Origin: Humulus lupulus
Taxonomy: Eukaryota; Streptophyta; Magnoliopsida; Rosales; Cannabaceae
DNA: 64,000 nt
Direction of reading: 5' to 3'
Assembly: GCF_963169125.1 (NCBI RefSeq)
Contig: NC_084794.1
Span: 72,761,665-72,825,664 of the forward strand
Made by a program: the position numbers and the translations under genes. Under the pieces are notes generated by a model. It was not told the DNA's origin. It saw only the letters and a program-made list of their open reading frames with translations, and made no database searches. Of the stretch, positions 56,017 through 64,000 are shown in pieces (the stretch's first letter is position 1; each line of letters starts with the position of its first letter).

Positions 56017-58800
56017 ATGGTGGTCACTCGCTTGATGCACGACAATGAGATGGAATAGCTTGGTGAGCAGGGGGCCCACCATACCGTTGTTCCAAATGAG
56101 CATGGCCCTGAAGTTCATCAATGCCCGGGAAAGCAACCGGTGGGCCACGACGATACTGGGAGTTCGGCGTCATTGCCGTCGAATCCAAACCCAGACTACT
56201 TAACTGCGGTGGAAATGGAAAACACACAGTTAAGAAGCCATCTTGCTAGGGTAAATAGAAAAATCGAGGAGGTTTTGGCTCGGTTATCCCCTCTTGCAAT
56301 CGACGTTAATGTCAGAAAGAGGCAAAGCGAGTCTCATAAGTCCTACAAGAATAACCGATCCAAGCCAAGTCGGTCAGTTAGAACTGCCACCCCATGTTCT
56401 ATGCCCACAACACAAGATTGCCGAACTACTCAACCTAGTGGCCCTCCCAGGGGTCATCGACAAATTAGTCGGTCGGTCAGAAACTGCGACCCCAAGCTCA
56501 GTACCATCGTCGCACGCGCATGGGAATACCTATGGCAACCCATGAGGAGGAGCCAGAGTGGGCTCACAGAGACAAAATGTTCCGATCAATCCTCCTGCGT
56601 CTAGATCAGATCGCCAGGCACAACAAGCTAGAAATGGTGGGGCGGAGCGACCATGGGCTAATTTAGTTCGCCCTGATGGGACAAGAATTGCCTCGCCAGT
56701 CAGGCATCCCCCATCACCCATAAGACATCCGACACCGCCTCGTTCTGCATGGGACATTCTTGTTCATGGAAACAGCAGGAAGAATCCTCCTCCATCTGTG
56801 CGAGACATTCCTGCTTATGGGGACAACAGGAGAAATCTTCCCCCGTCTGCCCCTACTTATGTCCTGCGGATCCGTGTCAATAGTCCGGATCCTCAGCCTC
56901 AACCGCGAGCAATGAGCTTTGCTAATGGAAGTTATTGGATTCAGAGCCATCGAAGTGGCAGGTTCTAAGGCGATTTGAGAAATCACCTGAGTTCAGCTCA
57001 GAGTCCCCGATTTGATCCACAACCTGATCTGTAAGATCGTTTAAACTCGCAGAGAAGAAATTCAGCTCGAAATGAAGGAGTTAGTTACACTCGCCACGGG
57101 GGAGGTCCTTCCGAGGTACGTGATAACGGGAATGTCCCACAAAACCAAGCCCGAACTTGGAGGGACAACAACTCGCCGAACGCGTACGATAGGATGGGAG
57201 CTGTTGAACAGCCCCAGAATAACCAAGGAATCATGGACCAAACCCTCGAAAGGTTAGCCCAGATGGAGGAGCTGATGAAAAGGCTCCTATCGGAAAAAGA
57301 GAAAGATGAGTGTGATTTAGAGGATGAGCTCGAGCTTTTTGCCTCGAATATTGCGGGGTTTCAGGATGCCACATTTGTCGAAGTTTGACGGAGATGGAGA
57401 TCCGTCCGACCACCTCGGGATGTTCAACACCATGATGATGGCCCACAACATCGGGCCCGAGCTAAGATGCTTAATATTCCCCTCGACTTTGATTGGGCCA
57501 GCTAGGCAATAGTTCAATCAATACAAGAGGCATTCAATTAGCTCGTGGAAGAGCTTTTCCGCTGATTTCAAGAGAGCATTCAGGGCTTCTCAAGCAGCTA
57601 GGATTAAAGCTGACTCTCTGGCAAACGTAAAGCAACAGTCCGGTGAACCGTTGAAAGCATACCTAAGTAGGTTTGCCAATGTTGCTGCGCGAGCTAGAGA
57701 CGCCGACGAGAGTTCTAAGCTCATGGCAATGAGAACAGGAATCCTTGTTGGAGGCGACCTATGGCAAGAGCTGCAGAGGAAATGAGTTAGTACTGTTGAT
57801 GTGTTCTTGAACCGAGCTCAAAGGTGGGTTAATCTAGAAGAGGCGCGAGCTTCCGTTGTAGGAACCAGCCAAGTCTCTGTCCAGCCCGTTGGAGCGGTAA
57901 CGGATGTAGCAGCTACGACACAAACCGTTGCCTAGAATAACCAAGGGGGGAATGACAAGAGAAAGGGAAATGGTGAGGGCGACCAAAACGGAACAAAGAA
58001 AAACAAGTCCGTGGAGAAATTTAAGCCGGTTTATACAGCATATACCGATCTCACAGATACTAGAGAACGCATCTTCTTGGCAACTTCTGCTCGCCTTTCG
58101 TGGAGAAAACCAGAACTGTTAAAGAATCAAAGGGTGAAAAGGGACCCTTCAAAATTCAGTCGATTCCCCAATGATATCGGTCATAATACTGATGACTATA
58201 GACACCTGAAAGATGAAATCGAGACTCTCATCAGGGCAAGACCTTTGGCTCAGTACGCCCGGGATCGAACAACTCCCAGTCAGCCCGTTGGACAAAACAC
58301 TCCGTCAACTCCAGAAGCTCCAATGAATCAAACCGGAGCTCAAGTGAATCAGGACAATCCTCCTCCGATAACAGGAGGAGATATAGCCACCATTTCCGGA
58401 GGACCTCATTTAGCAAGCACAAGCAGAGGTGCCCAAAAGAGGTATATCAACGAGCTGAAATCCCATAACAGAGTCGAGTTTGTCCCGGAGCAATGGTTGT
58501 CAAAGCAACAGCGATTGGAAAAACAACCAATCAGTTTTATAGAGGAAGATGCCAGCCATGTTCAGTTCCCACATAACGATCCTCTGGTAATAACCATTCA
58601 GCTCGCCAATCGAAGAGTTAGGAGGATGTTAGTAGATAATGGAAGTTCTGTGAATCTACTCTTTAGGTCCACCTTATAAAAAACGGGATTGTCTGTAATC
58701 GAGCTGAAGGCCACCTCCATGATTCTATATGGGTCTTCTGGTGAAAGGTCGGCAACTATAGGAACAACTAAGTTAGTGGTAACATTGGGTGAAGGTCCGT
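56017..58800 (+). pseudogene. gag: T3 gag and protease
   Basis: The first ATG at 56017 is followed by a stop at 56056; the same frame runs to 56604, then the reading moves to frames at 56558 and 57324. The Retrotrans_gag domain is at 57370-57720 (DPSDHLGMFNTMMM, IFPSTLIGPARQ, KSFSADFKRAFRA, LKAYLSRFANVAARA). The knuckle at about 58155-58205 has lost key residues: [15 protein letters not shown] keeps only the His in GHN. The protease active site is LVDNGSS at about 58629-58650. A stop follows STL at 58677 and another after GEGP at 58800. Confidence 0.83.
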
Positions 58801-61800
58801 GAACTGTCTCCAAGCTTCTCGAGTTCGTGGTCATCGATTGTCCAGCCGCATACAATGCAATTTTGGGCCGACCTGCATTAATGGCCTTCGAAGCCATAAC
58901 CTTTATCCGTCACCTAGAAATCAAATTCCCCTCGTTTGCGAGAATATGCACTGTTAGAGCCGATCAACTCGTTGCTAGGGAATGCTATAGAATTTCCATG
59001 AAGGGAAAATCACAACCCGGACAGCAAGCGATGGCCATAAATGACGGAGGTGAGGAGTCCCAGGAGGTGGAAGTTGCCTCTGGGACGGGAGAACCTCAAG
59101 AAACAAAGGATAGAGGCATCGTCCCAAGTGATGACATCGATCCACAAATAGGCAAAGACAGGTCAGAGCTCCAAGCTATTGAGGAGCTCGAGGAAGTAAA
59201 TATAGATCCCAAAGATGCTTCAAGAATCGTTAAGATTGGAAAAAATCTTGGCGATGATAAGGAAAAAGGAGTTGGTTAAATTCCTGCAAGGGAATCTCGA
59301 TGTTTTCGCCTGGTCTCATGAAGACATGGTGGGAATAAGCCTAAGTGTGATCATGCACACCCTAAACTTGGATAAAAGCATGTCTGCGAAGTCCAAAAAA
59401 CAGAGACGTTTGGGAGTAGTCTGAGCTGAGGCATTGGAAGAAGAAGTAGCTCGGTTATTAAAGTGCAGATTCATTCGTGAAGAAAAATACCTGATCTGGG
59501 TAGAGAATCCTATCCTGGTACCGAAGCCGAATGGAAACTGGCGGACCTGCATCGATTTCTCCGTTCTGAATAAAGCTTGTCCTAAGGATTGCTTCCTATT
59601 GTCGAGGATTGATCAGTTGGTAGACGCCACCACAGGACACGAGCTCATGTTCTTTATGGATCCGTACTCTGGATATAACCAGATCGTGACGAATCCTGCG
59701 GACCAGGAGCATACAAGCTTTATGACTCCAACGAATGTATACTGTTATAAAGTTATGCCCTTCGAGCTGAAGAACGCTGGGGCTACCTACCAACGGTTAG
59801 TCAGCAAAATGTTTGTTGATCAGATCGGGAAAAACATGGAAGTGTATGTCGACGATATGCTAGTCAATTCAAAGACTGCCGATAACCATGTTTCCGATCT
59901 GAAAGAATGTTTAAATCTTGAGGAAATATAATATGAAGCAAAATCCCCAAAAATGTACTTTTGGAGTAGCGTCGGGAAAGTCTCTGGGATTTATAGTCAA
60001 TACAAGGGGGATAGAGGCGAACCCAGAGAAAATCAGATCACTGTTGGAGATGCCTTCGCCCAGGTTGCGAAAAGAAGTTCAGAGCTTGACTGGAAAAGTG
60101 GCGATGCTAAACCGATTTATTTCAAAATCCACTGACAAGTGTTTGCTATTTTACAACTTACTCAGAGGAAATAAGAAATTTGAATGGACTGAGGAGTGCG
60201 AGTTGGCATTCCTCGCCCTAAAGACGCATTTGACCGAACCCCCAGTATTGTCTAAGCCTATATCTGGAGAATCCCTGTTCCTATATTTGGCCATAACAAA
60301 AAATGCAGCCAGTGCCGTGTTATTTTGGGAAGAAGACCATGCTAAAAAACCGTTGTACTAAAAAGAATTCTTGAGGCTGAATCCCGATACCCACTAATAG
60401 AAAAGATAGCATTCTACCTAATATTGGCTTCCAGGAAGCTTAGACCATACTTCCAGTCCCATTCAATCAACGTCATGACCGACCAACCTCTAAGGCAGGT
60501 ATTACAAAAACCTGAAGTCTCGAGACGTCTTTTAAAATGGGCAGTAGAACTCAGCCAGTTCGAAATACTGTACACACCGCGGACCTCAATCAAGAGCCAG
60601 ACCCTTGCTGATTTTGTGTCTGAATGCACCAGATTTTAAGAAGAACTTTTGAAGGAGCCAGTGCAAGAGTTATGGAAAATATTTGTGGACGGCACATCTA
60701 ACGAGAATGGATCCGGAGTTGGGATCATATTGATCTCTCTAGAGGGGCATTGATTCCATACTGCGCTAAGATTCAGATTCGGAGCATTAAACAACGTAGC
60801 CGAGTATGAGGCTTTGTTAGCCGGACTCAGAAGCAAGGGTCGTCCAGTGTTATAGTGATTCCCAGCTCGTGGTTAATCAAGTGTTGGGGGAATATCAAGC
60901 ACATGGTACCAAGATGGCAGCTTACCTAGCTAAGGTGAAGAAAGAGCTGTCAGAATTTGAATACGGTACTGTCGAACAGATCCCTCGCGAGCAGAACACT
61001 AATGCTGACGCCTTGGCAAGGCTTGCCACCACCAAGGAAGCTGAGACTTTGAACGTTGTACCAGTGGAATTCTTGGAGAGTCCAAGCGTGGCAGAAAAAG
61101 TGATAGAGGTCGAGATGATTGACACAAGGCCAGCCTGGATGACCCCATAGTGGAATACCTTACAACAGGAAGGCTACCTGAGGAAAGAAAGGACGCGAGA
61201 AAGATACTCTATCAAGCTCCGAGATATGTGATAATAGATGGAACGTTATATCGACATGGTCATTCACTACCTCTTCTATGGTGTGTTCTGCCTGAGGAGG
61301 CTAAAACCATTCTGCAAGAGGTGCATGAAGGCTTTTGTGGAGATTATGCTGGGGGGTGAAACCTAGCCTTGAAAATATTAAGGCGGGGTTATTTTTGGCC
61401 CACTTCAACAAAAGATTCCATCTCCCATGTTCAGAAATGTCACAAATGCTAGCACTATGCCATAGTCCCCCGAGCTGCTCCAGTTGAGCTGACGATGATC
61501 TCATCCCTATGGCCATTTGCAGTATGGGGAATTGATTTAATAGGATCTTTACTTATGGAAAAGGGAGAAGTTTGTTATGCGGTGGTGGCTATTGACTATT
61601 TCACGAAGTGGGTAGAGGTCGAGCCTTTGGCAACCATCACTTCAAAGAGAGTCCTCGACTTTGTGGAACATTGTGTGCCAGTTTGGGCTTCCTAAAAAGA
61701 TCGTGTCAGATAATGGAATCCAGTTTGACAACGATCTCTTCACTGATTTCTGTAAAAGGTACGGCGTAATTAAAAGTTTTTCTTCGGTTGCATATCAATA

Positions 61801-62365
61801 GGCCAATGGGCAGGTCAAGGCTGTGAATAAGACCATAAAGGCGGGCCTTAAGAAAAGGTTAGGCGAGGCCAAAGGAGTCTGGCCCGAGCACCTCCCGCAG
61901 GTACTTTGGGCATACCGAACTTCCCACAGGACCTCCACAAGGCACACTCCTTTCTCCTTGACTTTCGGAAGTGAGGTCGTCTTTCCCGTTGAAGCAAAGG
62001 TAGCCACGCACAGGTTACATACATTCAGCTAGGAGCGGAATGATGAGTTGCTTAATGCATCTCTCGACCTGATTGATGAGAAACGAGAGGATTCACAACT
62101 ACAGCTCGCACACTACCAACAGAAAATCACTTGTTATTTTAATTCCAAGGTCAAAAGACGTAATTTTGGTTTGGGCGATCTAGTTCTCCGAAGGGTCTTC
62201 TTGGCGAACAAGGACCCTAAAGACGACTCTTTAGGTCCGAACTGGGAAGGACCCTATCAGATCGTGGAAATTTTGTGTGAGGGAACTTTCAAGTTAGCTA
62301 GGCTTAGTGAAGAAATAGTCCCACAGACCTGGAACACGATGCACTTAAAGAAGTATTATCAATAG
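58801..62365 (+). pseudogene. pol: T3 pol: protease end, reverse transcriptase, RNase H, integrase
   Basis: Protease tail AAYNAILGRPALM at 58850. Reverse transcriptase runs 59280-60370 with DVFAWSHEDMVGI, VENPILVPKPNG, LNKACPKDCF and YVDD at 59845-59856; frame changes lie near 59270 and 59920. RNase H is at 60670-61030 (IFVDGTSNENGSG, EYEALLAGL, NADALARL), with a deletion after LAGL. Integrase runs 61290-62365 (GIDLIG, SDNGIQFD); the third catalytic acid is changed to Lys at 61817-61819 (GQVKAVNKT), and a stop lies two turns upstream at 61799. The tail ends KLARLSEEIVPQTWN. Non-functional. Confidence 0.88.
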
Positions 62366-63136
62366 TATTACCAACCATCTATGTAAGGCTTAGTTATAAA
62401 AGTCATTTAATTAAATAATGAGGGATTTTTATATAATGTTTCTTGTTCGTATGGTTTTAAATATTGTTCCCTTATAAGGTTATTCATAAATTAGTTTGTG
62501 TATTAATATTTGTAAAAGCAACCAAGAAAGTCTTCACATTCTGGTTACTTGGGGGGCATATAACCCGAGATGAATTAGAGCAAGGTTGCCGATTTAAAAT
62601 TTAAAATCCTGGATACAACCAGGTATAAAAATATCCTGGATATAACCAGGACGGAAACTTAGAAGCTTGGAAAATTGATTATCCGACGGCTTCTTAAGAT
62701 CATGAAGTATCAATAAACCTAGCATGAACTAAGCTCAAATTACTTAAAACACTGGATACAACCAGGCCCAAAACATAGAAGTTAGTAAAAATAGAATATT
62801 CGATGGCTTTCCCAAAAGCTCGAGATGTTAATAAACCTAACGCGAACTAAGTTTGAAATATTAAAAACCCCGGATATAACCGGGTCCAAGCCCTGACACA
62901 GAACAGGTACGATATAAATCAACACATTTAATTTGGAAATAACCAAACTCAAAATATCTATCTCGATCTAATGATCGATTCCTAAAATCCCGAATGTGCA
63001 AGTATAAGAAAGCATAAACATGAGGGATAATCAAGGAAACGACAAATAGATTAAAAATTAGATATATGAGTTAAAATTCAAGTTGTCCCGAGGACAAAAA
63101 TCCTCGAATTGGCCCAAGGGCAATTGTTTACAAACA
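62366..63136 (+). repeat. T3 spacer with GG-N6-CC hairpin array
   Basis: Hairpins with a six-base loop lie at 62608-62623 (CCTGG, ATACAA, CCAGG), 62634-62651 (TCCTGG, ATATAA, CCAGGA), 62752-62765 (CTGG, ATACAA, CCAG), 62869-62884 (CCCGG, ATATAA, CCGGG) and 62932-62947 (TTTGG, AAATAA, CCAAA). Spacing between the later ones is about 65-130 bases, with a partly repeated context (ATAAACCTA.C.CGAACTAAG), so the array sits in a degenerate tandem repeat. No protein-coding frame. Confidence 0.8.
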
Positions 63137-64000
63137 CATAAAAATAAAAAAGGCTTCACCAAGCCCCTCCAAGGAGTTCTGAGGGCGTGACCTCTTCAAT
63201 CTCCTGCTCGCCCACAGTGGAAGCATCCTAGTCTTCGATTGCTCTTGCAAGATCCGGGCTTTGAATTTCTCGAGGTATGGATCCTACAGCTCGGGAGTCA
63301 TGAAAGAGAAGTTGCCATCCTGGTTTAGTGCCCAGCAATGGTACAACATGCCTTCCATGGAGGACAGTGAGGCCGCTTTCTCCTCCTTAACAACGACCTC
63401 AGCCTCTAGCTGCTTGGCTTTGGCCTCAGCAACCTCGAACTAAGAGCAGCCAAGGCAACCTTTGCGGCCTGCTCGCTTTCTTGAGACGATGCAAGGGCAG
63501 CCTTGGCATCGTGCTTGCCTTTTTGAGCAACTGCGAGGGCAGCTTTGGAAGTTTGCTCGCCTTCTTGAGCAGCGGTCAGGGTGGTCTTGGAAGCCTGGAG
63601 CTCAGTCTGGAGTTCATCATTCCTAGCCCTAGCCCGGGCTATACTGCGGTGCTGAGCCAGGGCCGACTGCAAAATAAAGAGACAAGTTAGACACATACTT
63701 GGGCAAAATGAAAAGAGGAAATTCACTAAGGAACGATATCTTACCGTGAGGGTCATCCCCAAGGCTGACTCTAGGACGTTCTCCGGGCTCCGCTCTTCTA
63801 TCGTCCTCAAATCCCTCGGGTTGGCTTTATATACGTGCTACACCATGTGGTTCGCCGTCTCGTAGAGAGTCCCTTGAAAAGTATCGGGGATCTTTTCTAG
63901 ATCCTGAGGATTAACTTGGATGCGCACAGTAGCGGTGGGGATAAAAGGAGCTGGGGGATCAGCTTGTATAACTTGATCCCGAGCAGGAGCAGGTGGAAAT
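63137..64000 (-). pseudogene. T3 antisense ORF, C-terminal exons, cut by window end
   Basis: An exon upstream of 63745 is spliced (GTAAGA donor at 63744, TTTTGCAG acceptor at 63667, intron 78 bp) to an exon starting SALAQHRSIARARARNDEL. The exon then carries a tandem coiled-coil repeat of about 14-15 residues (KAALAVAQKGKHDA, KAALASSQESEQAA). After frame changes near 63440 the tail reads YHCWALNQDGNFSFM, similar to the ends of the T1 and W antisense ORFs. The start of the gene lies beyond the window. Confidence 0.65.

Larger units (their letters stand above)
55265..64000 (+). mobile_element. Element T3: Tat-like gypsy retrotransposon, truncated by window end
   Basis: Same plan and primer region as T1. 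The 5' LTR ends at 55951; gag, protease, reverse transcriptase, RNase H and integrase follow to 62365, then the hairpin spacer (62580-62950) and an antisense ORF running off the right edge. Protein segments align with T1 along their length but with many differences, so T3 is a different family of the same lineage. Pol is spread over at least three frames with many stops, so T3 is more decayed than T1. Confidence 0.88.

Overview
The window is plant nuclear DNA, almost certainly from a eudicot. The evidence is an AT-rich background packed with nested Ty3/gypsy and Ty1/copia LTR retrotransposons of plant-specific lineages, a CACTA-type DNA transposon, and an insertion of plant mitochondrial DNA carrying a cox1 fragment. 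The repeat style would fit a Rosales genome such as Cannabis or hop, but that is a guess. I see no ordinary host gene, no tRNA or rRNA gene and no CRISPR. Nearly every open frame belongs to a transposable element, and all the larger coding regions are broken.

Layout. 1-2138: LTR of a Tekay/Del-like chromovirus on the minus strand. 2139-5880: unclassified repeats, then a nuclear copy of mitochondrial DNA (about 4500-5870). 5880-6745: copia LTR fragment (family Z). About 7020-17011: a decayed Tat-like gypsy element (called W) with CpG-rich satellite arrays inside its LTRs, gag and protease remnants, no reverse transcriptase, a mitochondrial-like insert, and an antisense ORF. 17012-17840: minus-strand copia gag and LTR, cut by W. 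18350-23795 plus 32872-33471: a copia element (family Z) reduced to LTRs and an RNase H tail, with AT-rich LTR remnants nested inside. 23796-32866: a 9.07 kb chromovirus-derived insertion with a perfect 5-bp target duplication, whose interior and inner LTR halves are inverted relative to its outer LTR halves; it carries only gag. 33478-34010: inverted family Z LTR fragment. 34010-35927: two diverged tandem copies of an LTR-like segment. 35928-54603: a CACTA-like transposon (about 4.3 kb without its insertion) that contains a complete 14.4 kb Tat-lineage gypsy element (T1, 37821-52204, target duplication AATGA). T1 is itself interrupted by a 2325-bp chromovirus solo LTR (41119-43443, target duplication CTAGT). 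About 55265-64000: a third Tat-like element (T3), running off the right edge.

How the parts relate. T1, T3 and W share one plan: 5' LTR, primer-site region opening with TTTGG, gag with a CHHC-type knuckle (degenerate in T3), protease with a DNGSS active site, then reverse transcriptase, RNase H and integrase (T1 and T3 only), a spacer holding arrays of small RNA-like hairpins, and an antisense gene with short introns ending in a coiled coil. The most unusual signals are the hairpin arrays (stems that covary between copies, always between pol and the antisense gene), the inside-out chromovirus with roughly 1 kb inverted arms, and the intron-bearing antisense genes with a shared C-terminal signature. 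I worked by eye: boundaries with target duplications were counted base by base, and the others are approximate and marked so.
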